From assembly GCA_030268105.1 (NCBI GenBank), contig BSDZ01000007.1, positions 1 to 64,000 of the forward strand: a stretch of DNA of 64,000 nucleotides. Reading direction: 5' to 3'. The DNA comes from Volvox africanus (lineage: Eukaryota; Chlorophyta; Chlorophyceae; Chlamydomonadales; Volvocaceae). The notes under the pieces are model-generated. The model was not told the DNA's origin. It ran no database searches and saw only the letters and a program-made list of their open reading frames with translations. The position numbers and the translations under genes are program-made. The number at the start of each line of letters is the position of its first letter. The first letter of the stretch is position 1. Shown here one piece after another: positions 1-14,318 of this stretch.

Positions 1-1555
1 CGGTCAGATTTGACGAACATGAGACAAGAGGCTGCTAAAGCACCGAACGGTGTAGTAATGGTATCAGTGGGAAAGCGCAGATAACTTATAGCGCAGGTAG
101 TACCTGTCTGCCTGTCAAAGGAACTGCGTGCGGCGGGGGAGGAGGATGTCTGTTGTGACTTGTGAGCTGCCACCTGGCACACCGTCACACGTGTTAGGGA
201 ATATCATATTAATGATGATGATGATGTTGTGGTGGAAGAGGAGGAGGTGGAGGTAAAAGAGGAGGAGTAGGCCCAGTGGCTCGGCACGTGCATGCACACC
301 CCTCTCGCCTTGTAACGAAAGGCGCCAGTGGCTTTTATTTAATGAGATAGGTCGGCACATGATGGAGACGTTGATGATATGATGGGACCAGGATGATGGA
401 ACCAGTATCGAGTTCACACACAATACGAACGGACATGGTATAACTATATAACGGCACAGAGCAACCACAATGAGGAGGTTGGATGTGAACAAAGTGCATG
501 TGGACACCCCCCCCACTAAGGACTGTTTCTGAATCACGCATCCAATGTGTATTGGATGTGTGGCCAATCACACTGCCGAGTGAGCCCATCTTCTGCCGTG
601 AGGCTCACGAGTCTGTCAGTATGTCGTGTGGCGTGCTTGGCACCAACTATAGTCTTGTGGCATCCCAGACTGCTGACCCCGCTACTCAGCCCTCTGAGCC
701 CCTTCAGAGCCATCTGGTGTGGCGGCCAAGTGGTGGGTGAAGCGGTCCACTTGCATCTTGGTGACCATGTACATGTACATATATGTTCATTTTGTAACCT
801 ACGCACCTTCTGGTGGGAGCCAATTCGTGGTTCTAGACTGTGCTTCCCGCGACCGTTCTTTGCCCCCGCCATTCTCTCTTCACCCTTCTCTTTTCCTACG
901 CGCCCCTGACCCGCGTCTTAAATCTGTGCCCCCCCTTCTCTTTCACAACTGTGCCTTTTGACGCCCTTTTCCGGTTTTCTTCCCATTCCCCCATGCCGAT
1001 GCCGTACCCTTCGACTGTCGTCCTGTCGTTTTTCTGACACAGAAGTCCTCCCATCCTTATTCCAAATTGTATTTATTACTTTCTGACCATTTCTTCGCTC
1101 CTTCTCTACGGCAAACCCAACGGCATAGTTTTCCTGGGTGCACGGTTCAATAGCGTTGCTTTAACTGCACTTGGACCCGTCCTCTCACGTCGCTTTTTCC
1201 TTGCCCTTACCCTCTTCTTCCTCTCGCATGTGCATGTCCTTGACCTTTGCATGTTCCTTGACCTTTGCATGTCCTTGACCTTTGCGGCTGCAAACCGCAC
1301 AACCGCTTGTCCCAGGTGCGTCCGCGTCAGACTGTGCACTTTGTTCAATGTGATGATTTCTCGTTCTTGTTCAAGCTGCTATAACAAACTTGCATAATAA
1401 AGCTGGACCGGTAGTATGGATGCAAGGCTATACTAAAAATTAAAATAATTTAGTAAATTAGCAGAAAAATACTAAAAATAATGCAAGCAAAATACTGCTA
1501 GTTGCTATTCTTGCAGCTACGAGGTTTATCGAAGGAGCAGAGATCATTTTATAGT

Positions 1556-2026
1556 TTATGGCGTATCTTCTGCATCTTCTTCAGCTAGTGAATATGTAAT
1601 AGGTTTAGTTATTTCAACACCCTTCTCCTTTAAATTTCCTATTGCTGAAGATAGCCCTCTATTTGCTCGGGAAAAAGCAACAGCATACTTTTTTAAAATT
1701 GCCAAACGATGTACACAACTTTGTATATCGCTTTGTTTTGATTCCACGTGCGCGGGCTTCAGGGTATGTTTGGGCTGGTTGGGGGGGCTTTTGGTTCGGG
1801 CGCTTGTCTTCCTAAGAAAGGGTTGGGAGGTGTACGAGCATGACAGCACCAGCGGTCAGCTTTCAGATCTCGCGCTTCCCACTTTAATGAACCTAAGAAT
1901 ATTTACTTGGTACCTTTTCGCCACCACCAGCAGCAAGGTCAATAGCAAACTTAATATGGATTCTATTGCCTTATCTTGGGCGTCATATTTGCGGCCTTGG
2001 CGGCTACCTAGTTTACGTTCAAACAT
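1556..2026 (-). pseudogene. AT-rich two-exon gene, c1 copy
   Basis: In this copy exon 1 is fully open across the position broken in c2-c6 (reads SRQGRKYDAQDKAIES), and the second half of exon 2 is also continuous. Other single-base indels break the Pro/Lys linker and change the AFPEQIEGL segment. It is therefore complementary to the other copies. Confidence 0.45.
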
Positions 2027-2564
2027 TTTCACCTTCTCCTAACTTCTTGGACGGAGCTAGACGCCGTCTATTCGTCTCCTCCTTCCCTGTCCCTCCCTCC
2101 CCTCCCTCCCTCCTACTTCACACCCCTTCTCTCCCTCCCTCCCTTCCTTCGTACCATAACCTTGGGAGCCGGTCCCCCTTGTCACCGCTCCTCTTGGGAG
2201 AAGGCCACCCGGAACTGAGTGGGACTAAGTTCCTACCCTTTTTACAATTACGGCATCCCTCATCTTGCCTGCCCTCCCTGCAAGGAGGTTCTTTCTCGCC
2301 GACTACAACCGAAGTGGATTATGCCGCAGGGATTGTTACTTTGACTGCAATACAATTTGTATTAGGGTTTTAGAAGTCCGTTATGTAAAACTTGCAGCAA
2401 CATGCCAAAATCAGCGAAAAAACAATAAGAAAGACTGGCAGCACATAAAAAGGGTTTCCAACGTAAAGGTTCCTTCAGCAGCACCGGTTTCCTGAGTCCC
2501 ATCGTTGGGGAAATCCAGTCAACTGCCTGAACCACCAAGTGCGGCTTCCCGATGCCAATCTGCG

Positions 2565-4232
2565 CTACACAGCCACGCGAAGGTTGAAGCAATCTTTCAG
2601 GAAACCAAGCCAACGCCAACCAGCAACGGACCCAACTGTTAACCGCTGAAGTTACATAACACAGCGATAATCCCTCCGACAAGGCCACATGCCTGATGAG
2701 TCCGTGTGGGTTGGGTAACCTTACTTGGATACTGACCCGGCTCGCGATCCCCTCTTCCCCCTCCCCTCCCCTCCCCTTCCTCCCCTCCCCTCCCCTCACC
2801 TTCCCTTCCCTCCCGGTCCCGTTTAAACCTTATAAACATAAAAAACAATGGCCGCCAGCGCCACACACATCCGCCGCGTAAGCTGCCAAACCGAATGCCA
2901 ACAACCGCCATTATCCCATCCAACGAACCATCAGGGACAGGAGGCCCAACTTGACCACCAGGCCCCCGGACGCGAGGACTGTTAGCACGTGGGCCTTACG
3001 TGGACGAAGGAAGGCAGACAGGCAGAAGGAAACATCTCTTCTGGAATACGAATGCGAATGCGAATGCAGAAAGACCAACAAGGAGACTTTATAAAATATT
3101 GAAACACAATAACTGACGTTCTTATACGACAACGCGGTTAATCTGGTACAATCGGTTGGTCTCTGTTCTGTTTCTAATTGTACTGCACATCCGCTCGGTT
3201 CCCCCTTGCCCCTTACCCCGCCCCCGTGCCCTCCCTCGCCCCCTTCCCACACCCTCCCTTCGCCCCCGCGATGCATACATGAAAACACACACACACGCAC
3301 GCGCGCACTTTAATGGGCCGTACCTGATCTAAGGTGTTGAATCCCAGCTTGAACTGCAGGTACTGCATTAGTAATTCCCCAGCACCTTCCCACGTCATTG
3401 CCACCACAACCCAAATGGCGGCGATACGGGCGGTAGAAAAGATGAATGCCGAATCACCGACCAGGCGGTGGAAAGGACCCAATAGCCTGTTACTGCCGCC
3501 GCCGTTGCCGTGACCGCCGCCGCCCGTTGCCGTGACCGCCGCCGCCGTTGCCGTGACCGCCGCTGCCGCCGCCGTTGCCGTGACAGCCCCGCCGCCGTTG
3601 CCGTGACCGCCGCTGCCGCCGCCGTGACCGCCGCTGCCGCCCGCCGTGACCGCCACTGCCGCCGCCTCCACCTGCGCTGCTGCGCCGGGGCCGGCGACAA
3701 TACGGCAACATCGTCTCCTCCTGATTGCCATCGCTTCCGGCGCAAGTGCTCACCCGGGTGTGGGGACAACACGCAGTGCCGTACACCGCGCATGCGCCAG
3801 GTACGCCCAGCGTCCGCGTCGGCAGCCGCCGATGGCGCCGAGCCGCCGCTCATCAAGCGGCTTTGCGACGAAATCAACGACACCCACCTCCGCGGCCGCT
3901 AGCGCTTCCGTCTTCTTCCGTCACTAAGCGCTCCTGCTCGTCCTCCTCTTGTTCCACCTCCCTCCCTGCTCGCCTCCTGACGCCGCCGTCTGCCACCCCA
4001 AGCGGACTACCCTGGCCACATCCCACGGGTATTGCGCTGTCGGTCAGTGGCGGAGGTGGCCAGCGGCCCCGGCGCGCATTCCGGGACAACCGCCACGAGA
4101 TAAATCCACGTGACGGCGGTGAGTGCGATGCATGTCCACAGGGCAGTCTTGACGGCGAGGTAGCCGCCGATGAGGGGCCCCGCCAGCATGCCGACTGAGA
4201 AGCATGACGTCAGATACCCCACAGCAGTGGCT
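2565..4232 (-). pseudogene. MFS transporter fragment, c1 copy
   Basis: Same helix 5-9 remnant as in the reference unit, with additional indels around the helix-7 exon (near 3430-3475) and within the Gly/His array. Confidence 0.5.
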
Positions 4233-4332
4233 CTGGGAAAAGAAGATGAAGACACACGAGGCATGAGGCACGAGGCATGAGGCACGAGGCATGAGGCATA
4301 AGGCATGAGGCATGAGGCATGAGGCATGAGGG

Positions 4333-5283
4333 ATGTGGCAAGTCACAGGAGGAGGAGAGCACGAGCAGGGAAGGGGAGTGACTGCGGACCTGGTCACAGG
4401 TAAAAAAGGAAAGTACGGACGGGATGGAGGGGAAGAGGATTTGGAAATCATTTGTCTCACGCAGTGCCCCACACAGCTGGCGGGGCGGGGGAAGTTGTGT
4501 GGGGGGAAAGTGTATCGTTCAATCCAGAGCTTTACATCGTTCAACATAAGCTCCCAGCTCTCAATCCTTTAAGTTGACAGTGCCTTGTCCAGGGCTTCCT
4601 TTGTTGCACGCTGCATGTCAAACATCATGTTCGCAGAGGCTAAAGCTATGCGGGCGTGCGATATAGCACATCTTGATCACGATCGTCAGGACCCACGGGT
4701 CTGTGGGATCCAGGACGCGGTGATTTCGATCTGCAAGCTGCATGTAACATGATTTTACTGAGGTCAAGTGCGCCTGATGTGTACCTCGTAAACCGAGCCC
4801 TGCGACAGGAGGACGTTTCCCATCTGCGCTCCTTTCCCTCCTTCCCTCCTTCCCTCCTTCTTTGTCAAGACGGGGGCGCTGCGGACCAGCCTGGGTGATG
4901 AACGGTAGCCCCTACGTTTTCGTGATTAGTAGCGGTCCCAAGAGTCCGGCACCCAACCGCAAGGGACAAGAAAATTCACATCACGTCCATAAATAAAAGC
5001 TTTTCAGCTTTCAAGGTAGAATGCCTGCCTATAAACGTTTCAATGGGTGGAGCCAAGCGGGGTTCAAAAACCAGCGCAAGGGCGTCCCAGTAAGTCCCCC
5101 TATGCGTTATGACCAGCTGTACGCGGGATTTCATTCCTAACCGACTGATGACTGGCGAAAATATTTATATCTGACGTGCGACCTCTGCAAAATGACTCGA
5201 GCTTTGGATCTGGCTACATGGTCTGTCTACACAGCTAGCATCCTTGGAGGCCAAACGTTCCCAATAGCAAGAAATCTCTTTAA
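4333..5283 (+). CDS. Gene A, c1 copy (indels in exons 4 and 5)
   Basis: Exons 1-3 are unchanged. Exon 4 has an extra A near 5035 and an extra G near 5091. Exon 5 lacks one A of the CCCAAAT run near 5263. As written it cannot encode the full product; sequence error is the likelier cause. Confidence 0.5.
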
Positions 5284-5587
5284 ATACATAAAGTGCACAA
5301 CCTCAAGCCTACGTAAGCTAAGTAAGTATATCTTTCGTTTCACGGGTATGCAGCAATGCACACACGGATGCGCGGGATAGGTGCCACTAAGGTCCACGCA
5401 AAAAGGAAAAGAATCGAAGACCCAAAACTCTTTTCAAATCATTATCATTATCATAATCTACCATGTTAGATTGAGTTATATTCAATATAGATTGGGGAAA
5501 TACTCGTGAAAGGTAATACAATTTGAGTATTAAAGAATTGAGGTTTAGCGTTTTAGAGCAGGGGGAAAGAAGGGGATTCCCCCCGAT

Positions 5588-6408
5588 ATGGAGCAAATGG
5601 CAGGTGGACAACCGCAACCGTCGCCGCCGTGAAAGTCACATCGCCAGTACGGAATCGCGTTTGCTACGATGTATTTATACACCAATACATTATCCATATT
5701 TCACTTAGCTCCACTCGCTCACATCCCAGCTAGCAATTCTGCATACAGTGCAGTGCTGATATAGTATACTGGCAACGAGCAAGCGCAAGCAAACATGGGT
5801 CTGCACCGACCTGCCTCTGGATCTTTTCAACGACATGTTGGAAATGGTCGAGAGAATCGCTTCAATGAACCCAAAATGGAAGCGGCGAGGTGTAGGGATT
5901 CTTTGGAAGTCCCAGCAGTGCGGGACATGAGCGGACGCGAGGAAGGTCGGAAGGTGCGGCTGGAAGCTGGACCGAAGTTTGCTGTTCTTTAGTTCGAGGA
6001 AAATGAGCAGCACCTATACTTTATCAACTCCTTGCTGGTTAACAGGTGTCCACAAAGGCCGGCATCACTTTCGGCGGGGAACGTGGCGCAGCGATTGTCA
6101 GAGGTAGGGGCATTTTTCGGGCCGATGGGCATCAGTAATTTGGATCTCGTAGACAAGACCATCACACGCGTTTAAACTGGGCAATTGTGAAGTTTTCACT
6201 GAGGTTGGTGCGTTCCAGGTGGACATTCAAGTGACGAATTTTAATATTTTGCAACATGTTCACTCCTTTTTGTGTGTGGTATGTTCAGGACCTTACAAGG
6301 CTTTTTGCACGCTTACAACTGGATGACGGCGACGAATGGATGGGCGCTGAACACTTGTCCAGGTTAGGAAATCTGATACGTGCCACGCTGCTGCAAGTTC
6401 TTAAGTAA
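5588..6408 (+). CDS. Gene B, c1 copy (indels in exons 2 and 3)
   Basis: Exon 1 and the terminal exon (6289-6408) are intact. Exon 2 has an extra A near 5877, and exon 3 has one missing A and one extra G near 6044-6060, so the frame is broken as written. Confidence 0.5.
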
Positions 6409-7036
6409 GCTTACAATTCAAAAATATGAAGAATGAAAAAATAGGAAAAGGACAAGGATATTAAGGCAAAGTCCAAATATATGGTTAATCCATGCCCATC
6501 ACTGGCTAATATTACATGGAAGATATATTTGCATAGCAGGAAACCTCAATGTTTTTAAATGTCCTATTTGTCATTTATGATATATCAAAATAAAAATGTA
6601 TAAAGGACTGTAAATCCCCTCAGTATCCCAATGGATCACTCAATCTTCACTGATAATACTAAAAGAACGCAGACGAATATTGTATTTCATCCCAAAAAAA
6701 TATTGATTCTCGTATTTATCTTATAAACCAACTTTTTTAGCCCCAGCAAAGAGCTTATGTATGAGCTCAAAGCTTCCTCCGCATTCAATGATTTGAGCAC
6801 ATACACATACACATACACATACACATACGCATACACATACACAGAGATGGTTGAAAGCGGTTGTATGACATCGACACTCGTGTCTTAGCGATTCCGACTT
6901 GCTTGAGTTGTATGACGTAGTGAATTAGTGGGCGTTTGTTTTGGTTGTCTACATTCCCACTATGAACGACGGCTTATCGATGGCTGGTTGACCGCCGCAC
7001 AAACTTCGCTGCACATTATGGTCAACTTGGTTGCAG

Positions 7037-10000
7037 CTGCCAGCCCGTGGCGTGCGCCTCAGAGTTCGGCCCAAAGTGGAGCGACCGACTGGAGGCGACC
7101 CTTACGAACTAAGCGATCGGGCCAGCGCCCTTGAGCACAGCCTCAGGCGGCGTAGCATCTGCTCCGCTCAGTTCAGTTTGGACGCTGATGAAAGCCACTC
7201 CAGGTCAGTTTGACCCGCTGGGCTTTTGCGATCGCTCGAGTCCCTCCTTCACTTTGCAGTTGCCTGTTCATTTGATATCACGTCTGTCGACGTCAGTATA
7301 TTCTCTTGTTCCTCTCTGATTTCCAGATCGGTAAAAAGTGATCCCTCCTTCCGTGCGTTCTCATTGCAGCTGCACCGCCACATCGTCGCACGTCAAACTT
7401 GGTTCGGCCCTTCGTGCACTGGATGTATCCGTGAGCAGCGAGCATACGGTGGAAGGGCCCTTAGGTGCCCCTCGCGCGTGCGCTGGCGGTGTCTCACGGC
7501 GGTTAGAGCAGTTACCTTGGGAGCTGACTTTCTTCCCCGTACATGAGCGCCTTCGGGGAAACCAGCGACGAGGTCAGCAGGGTCTGCGGCTTGCCGCCGG
7601 TGCCCTCGCTTATTACGTTGTCTGGGGACAACGAATCGTTTTATCAGCACGGCGCCAGGCACCGCCGGCAATCCGTTGGTACTGGGCGACTCCTTCTCCC
7701 CGGCCAGGGCGCCGGCGATGGGCGGGGGCCTGGTCGCTGGAGGTCCTGGAGCGGACGCGACCCATATTGGTGGCGGTGGCGCAGTGCTCTCCACTGCGCG
7801 GCGTGGTGAAGGTCCGCAAGACGGAGGTGTCCAACGAGGAGAAGATCGGCGAGGGTCGCGTAAGTGATGAGACGGCGCCATGAGGGCGCGTGCCCCTATG
7901 TGTGCCCCTGGCTTAGTACCCTTGGTTATCCCTTTTACTGAGGATCGGCAGTCACTGCACTCACTGCTGTGCAGCTGCGACGTACAGCTGCTGTTGCTGC
8001 GTGCCTGCGAATGTTGTGAGCCTAATAAGTTTGGCCTTCGGCTGGGGCCTTGCCTTGGCCCTCAGGTTCGGACAAGTCTCAAGGGCGGATGTATTCCCAT
8101 ACGGCGACGTGGCCATCAAGTGGATCAAGGTGGTGTTTCGGAGCGCCCTGCGTGCGTAGGCTGGGTGGTAGGCGAGTGTAACGTTGCATGAAGGACACCA
8201 GAGTGTACGGACTGGTGTGGAATTGTGCGCGCTTCTTTGTCAGGTTATGGCGTGCGCCTGACAGAGCAAGTAAGTAAAATGTGAGGGCCCTATCCGCGTA
8301 TTACAAATCCTCGGCACCTGATACTTCCACTGCTTCTCTAGCTTGGGGAGGGAGAAAGCGCTTCTCACCCGTACTGAACTGGTTCCCAATCGGCGTATGG
8401 ATACTGGAAGCGCGTTGCTCAGTTTGTTCAGACTGCCCTTCTCCGTCCCGCGCAGCCGGAGCACATCGCCAAGCACTCGGATGCGTTCCTTGTTGAGGCC
8501 GACATTCTGGCCAACCTCAACCACCCGAATATCGTCCGCATGCTCGGTGTGGTCACCAGCCCGCCAGCCGGGGACACCACGGGCGACTGCAACGGCGGCG
8601 CCGCGACGGGTGTGTCGGATCCAGTCGTGGGGATCGTCACCGAGTTTGTGGGCAACGGGACCCTGGGACAGGTCGTGCGCATCGCCCAGCGGAAGGCTGT
8701 CAATGCGGCAATGCGCCCGGATTGCGCTGCAGGTAAGCGAGGTTGCCAGTTCCTCCACTTCTCCGAGTAGGCGCGGGGGGGGGGATGTCAGGGTTGGCGT
8801 GAGGCCTTCTTCTAGGCGGTGTAGGTTGTCTGGGTCTGTGTTACGTGCGAGTCATCTGTTGGGGCCCACATGACCCTCACATCATCATGTGATCCACCCG
8901 CCCCCAGCAGTTCCCCAATTGGCGGATAGTCGTTATCGGCCGCCCTCCAAGCCCCTCCCGCCTCCATTACTGCAGGGTGCCTTGTTACATCTGTACGGGT
9001 CGAGCCTGGCTCGGCGCGCTGCTCCCTGACTTGTGTGCATGTGTGCCTTCCCTCACGCAGGTGGCCGTGGGGATGGCCTATCTCCACTCGCAGTCGCCCG
9101 CCATTGTGCATTTCGACTTGAAGCCCGAAAACGTGCTCATCCAAGGAGAGGGGGAGAACATGGTTGCCAAGGTCAGCTACCCGAGCAAGACTGTGTGTGT
9201 GTGTGTGGAGGAGTGGTAATGGGCCGGAAGGCCCGCAGTGACATGGTGTCGTCTGGTCGTGTTAGGGTTTCGTCTGAATCTGGCAGCTGCGTTCGTGTCC
9301 GTGTATGCTTCTGTGTGCGTTTCCCGTGAATCATCGCCGTCTCACAGCTGCCGCCACCAACTCACCCCCACCGCCACTGGCTTCACGACATCTCACAGAT
9401 TGCGGACTTCGGGCTGAGCAAGCGCAAGCACGGCAAGTACGTCTCCTGTCCTACGCCGCGCGGGACGCTGCCGTACATGGCCCCCGAGGTGTTTTTTGGC
9501 AACGGTGAGGTGTCGGAGAAGGTTGACGTCTATTCGATGGGCGTCACCCTGTGGCAGCTGCACACGGGGGAGGAGCCGTTTATGCGGCTGAGCAAACCAC
9601 GAGATCCTGATGGGGCTCGAGTCCGGGACCCTGCACCTGCCCATCCCTTCCACATGCGATCCTGAATGGCGGTCGCTGGTGGAGACGTGCATGGATCCGA
9701 ACCCAGACAACAGGCCCAGCTTCAGGGAGATCATCCTACAGCTGCAAGCAATCTTGGTACAAGAGCAGTGGACTGCAAAGAAGAGCTGCTCATGCGCCGA
9801 GGTGGCGGTAGCTGCGGCCGTGGCGGTGCTGGACAGCGACACGATTGGCCGCACATTGCCCAGGTTGTATGAGGTGCTGCTGTCACCGGCCACCCCAGCC
9901 GCTCCGGCCGCACCGGCCGCACCGCCGCTGCCGCTGAGGGCCTTCGGGAAACCAGCGCGACGAGGTCAGCAGGGTCTGCGGCTTGCCGCCGGTGCCCTCG

Positions 10001-11564
10001 CTTATTACGTTGTCTGGGGACAACGAATCGTTTATCAGCACGGCGCCAGGCACCGCCGGCAATCCGTTGTACTGGGCGACTCCTTCTCCCCCGGCCAGGG
10101 CGCCGGCGATGGGCGTGGCCTGGTCGCTGGAGGTCCTGGAGCGGACGCGACCCATATTGGTGCGGTGGCGCAGTGCTCTCCACTGCGCGGCGTGGTGAAG
10201 GTCCGCAAGACGGAGGTGTCCAACGAGGAGAAGATCGGCGAGGGCGCGTAAGTGATGAGACGGCGCCATGAGGGCGCGTGCCCCTATGTGTGCCCCTGGC
10301 TTAGCACCCTTGGTTATCCCTTTTTACTGAGGATCGGCAGTCACTGCACTCACTGCTGTGAAGCTGCGACGTACAGCTGCTTGTTGCTGCGTGCCTGCGA
10401 ATGTTGTGAGCCTAAATAAGTTTGGCCTTCGCTGGGCCTTGCCTTGCCCCTCAGGTTCGGACAAGTCTCAAGGGCGGATGTATTCCCATACGGCGACGTG
10501 GCCATCAAGTGGATCAAGGTGGGTGTTTCGGAGCGCCCTGCGTGCGTAGGCTGGGTGGTAGGCGAGTGTAACGTTGCATGAAGGACACCAGAGTGTACGG
10601 ACTGGTGTGGAATTGTGCGCGCTTCTTTGTCAGGTTATGGCGTGCGCCTGACAGAGCAAGTAAGTAAAATGTGAGGGCCCTATCCGCGCATTACAAATCC
10701 TCGGCACCTGATACTTCCACTGCTTCTCTAGCCTGGGGAGGGAGAAAGCGCTTCTCACCCGTACTGACTGGTTCCCAATCGGCGTATGGATATTGGAAGC
10801 GCGTTGCTCAGTTGTTCAGAACTGCCCTTCTCCGTCCCGCGCAGCCGGAGCACATCGCCAAGCACTCGGATGCGTTCCTTGTTGAGGCCGACATTCTGGC
10901 CAACCTCAACCACCCGAATATCGTCCGCATGCTCGGTGTGGTCACCAGCCCGCCAGCCGGGGACATCACGGGCGACTGCAACGGCGGCGCCGCGACGGGT
11001 GTGTCGGATCCAGTCGTGGGGATCGTCACCGAGTTTGTGGGCAACGGGACCCTGGGACAGGTCGTGCGCTCGCCCAGCGGAAGGCTGTCAATGCGGCAAT
11101 GCGCCCGGATTGCGCTGCAGGTAAACGAGGTTGCCAGTTCCTCCACTTCTCCGAGTAGGCGGGGTCGGTGGAGGCGGAGGTGGCGGGGGCGGGGGCGGGG
11201 GCGGGGGCGGGGGCGGGGGCGGTGGCGGGGGAGGTGGAGGCGGATGCGGAGGATGTGTAGGATGCGTAGGAGGCGGTGGAAGCGGTGGAAGCGGTGGAGG
11301 CGGTGGAGGCGGTGGAGGTGGTGGGGGTGGCGGCGGCGGTGGCGGAGGAGGCGGAGGAGGCGGTGGCGGCGGGGACGGTGGAGGTGGCGGGGGCGGGGGC
11401 GGGGGCGGTGGAGGCGGTCACCACAGCTACAACAGCAGCAGCAGGGCTTGCTGTTGCACTCACCATCACCACATCCACAACAGCAGCAGCAGGAGGAGGG
11501 GGGCTTGCTGCCTCTGCCACCACCACAACTCAACCAATTTTTAAGCAGAGGCAGGATGCTGTAA
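7037..11564 (+). CDS. Kinase, c1 copy (many indels)
   Basis: All motifs of the reference kinase and both N-lobe copies are present, but several exons carry extra or missing bases, for example an extra A in the C-lobe near 9596 and changes near 7555 and 8680. It has the long G-rich tail allele; the Gln-rich end is in frame with the second N-lobe. Confidence 0.5.
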
Positions 11565-13312
11565 GGGCGGCCCTGCCTTTCAATGAACTTAGATCACTGT
11601 CGTCATCAGGTTATAGGAGATTGTGAAGGTTGACAACAACTTAGGGTGATGGGCTTCCTCTGCCCTCTCACCATTCATCGGAGACTCTGAGCGGCCGGCG
11701 AGGTAATCTAGATGTTTCTCACAAGGGCCCGGGCCATTGCCTGAAGGGCTAAGATAAGTCACGCGGTCAGATTTGACGAACATGAGACAAGAGGCTGCTA
11801 AAGCACCGAACGGTGTAGTAATGGTATCAGTGGGAAAGCGCAGATAACTTATAGCGCAGGTAGTACCTGTCTGCCTGTCAAGGAACTGCGTGCGGCGGGG
11901 GAGGAGGATGTCTGTTGTGACTTGTGAGCTGCCACCTGGCACACCGTCAACACGTGTTAGGGAATATCAATAATGATGATGATGATGTTGTGGTGGAAGA
12001 GGAGGAGGTGGAGGTAAAAGAGGAGGAGGAGGCCCAGTGGCTCGGGTGCATGCACACCCCTCTCGCTTGTAACGAAAGGCGCCAGTGGCTTTTATTTTAA
12101 TGAGATAGGTCGGCACATGATGAGACGTTGATGATATGATGGGACCAGGATGATGGAACCAGTATCGGTTCACACACAATACGAACGGACATGGTATAAC
12201 TATATAACGGCACAGAGCAACCACAATGAGGAGGTTGGATGTGAACAAGTGCATGTGGACACCCCCCCCACTAAGGACTGTTTCTGAATCACGCATCCAA
12301 TGTGTATTGGATGTGTGGCCAATCACACATGCCGAGTGAGCCCATCTTCTGCCGTGAGGCTCACGAGTCTGTCAGTATGTCGTGTGGCGTGCTTGGCACC
12401 AACTATAGTCTTGTGGCATCCCAGACTGCTGACCCCGCTACTCAGCCTCTGAGCCCCTTCAGAGCCATCTGGTGGTGGCGGCCAAGTGGTGGTGAAGCGG
12501 TCCACTTGCATCGTGGTGACCATGTACATGTAACATATATGTTCATTTTGTAACCTACGCACCTTCTGGTGGGAGCCATTCGTGGTTCTAGACTGTGCTT
12601 CCCGCGACCGTTCTTTGCCCCCGCCATTCTCTCTTCACCCTTCTCTTTTCCTACGCGCCCCTGACCCCGCGTCTTAATCTGTGCCCCGCCTTCTTCTTTC
12701 ACAACTGTGCCTTTTGACGCCCTTTCCGGTTTTTCTTCCCATTCCCCCATGCCGATGCCGTACCCTTCGACTGTCGTCCTGTCGTTTTCTGACACAGAAG
12801 TCCTCCCATCCTTCTTCCAAATTGTATTTATTACTTTCTGACCATTTCTTTCGCTCCTTCTCTACGGCAAAACCCAACGGCATAGTTTTCCTGGGGTGCA
12901 CGGTTCAATAGCGTTGCTTTAACTGCCTTGGACCCGTCCTCTCACGTCTGCTTTTTCCTTGCCCTTACCCTTCTTCTTCCTCTCGCATGTGCATGTCCTT
13001 GACCTTTGCATGTTCTTGACCTTTGCATGTCCTTGACCTTTGCGGCTGCAACCGCACACCGCTGTCCCAGGTGCGTCCGCGTCAGACTGTGCACTTTGTT
13101 CAATGTGATTATTTCTCGTTCTTGTTCAAGCTGCTATAACAAACTTGCATAATAAGCTGGACGGTAGTATGGATGCAAGGCTATACTAAAAAATTAAAAT
13201 AATTTAGTAAATTAGCAGAAAAAATAACTAAAAATAATGCAAGCAAAATACTGCTAGTTGCTATTCTTGCAGCTACGAGGTTTATCGAAGGAGCAGAGAT
13301 CATTTTATTAGT

Positions 13313-13783
13313 TTATGGCGTATCTTCTGCATCTTCTTCAGCTAGTGAATATGTAATAGGTTTAGTTATTTCAACACCCTTCTCCTTTAAATTTCCTATT
13401 GCTGAAGATAGCCCTTCTATTTGCTCGGGAAAAGCAACAGCAGACTTTTTTAAAATTGCCAAAACGATGTACACAACTTTGTATATCGCTTTGTTTGATT
13501 CGCACGTGCGCGGGCTTCAGGGTAGTTTGGGCTGGTTTGGGGGGCTTTGGTTCGGGCGCTTTGTCTTCCTAAGAAAGGGTTGGGAGGTGTACGAGCATGA
13601 CAGCACCAGCGGTCAGCTTTCAGATCTCGCGCTTCCCACTTTAATGAACCTAAGAATATTTACTTGGTACCTTTTCGCCACCACCAGCAGCAAGGTCAAT
13701 AGCAAACTTTAATATGGATTCTATTGCCTTATCTTGGGCGTCTATTTGCGGCCTTGGCGGCTACCTAGTTTACGTTCAAACAT
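13313..13783 (-). pseudogene. AT-rich two-exon gene, c2 copy
   Basis: Same two frame breaks as the reference copy. Confidence 0.48.
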
Positions 13784-14318
13784 TTTCACCTTCTCCTAAC
13801 TTCTTGGACGGAGCTAGACGCCGTCTATTCGTCTCCTCCTTCCCTGTCCCTCCCTCCCTCCCTCCCTCCTACTTCACACCCCTTCTCTCCCTCCCGCCCT
13901 TCCTTCGTACCATAACCTTGGGAGCCGGTGCCCCCTTGTCACCGCTCCTCTTGGGAGAAGGCCACCGGAACTGAGTGGGACTAAGTTCTACCCTTTTTAC
14001 AATTACGGCATCCCTCATCTTGCCTGCCCTCCCTGCAAGGAGGTTCTTTCTCGCCGACTACAACCGAAGTGGATTATGCCGCAGGGATTGTTACTTTGAC
14101 TGCAATACAATTTGTATTAGGGTTTTAGAAGTCGTTATGTAAAACTTGCAGCAAACATGCCAAAATCAGCGAAAAAACAATAAGAAAAGACTGGCAGCAC
14201 ATAAAAAGGGTTTCAACGTAAAGGTTCCTTCAGCAGCACCGGTTTCCTGAGTCCCATCGTTGGGGAAATCCAGTCAACTGCCTGAACCACCAAGTGCGGC
14301 TTCCGATGCCAATCTGCG

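Larger units (their letters stand above)
1..11763 (+). repeat. Tandem array unit c1 (error-rich copy)
   Basis: First unit of the array; the boundary is arbitrary. It has the same gene order as the other units but carries frequent single-base insertions and deletions, mostly at homopolymers, and is the longest unit (11763 bp). Nearly every exon has at least one frame change compared with c3-c6. I infer poor consensus quality rather than decay, but cannot prove it from sequence alone. Confidence 0.93.

Noticed and set aside
5192..5380. 62-codon frame starting MTRALDLATW
   Set aside because: It exists only because c1 lacks one A; in c2-c6 it is cut short, and the segment is intron 4 plus exon 5 of gene A.
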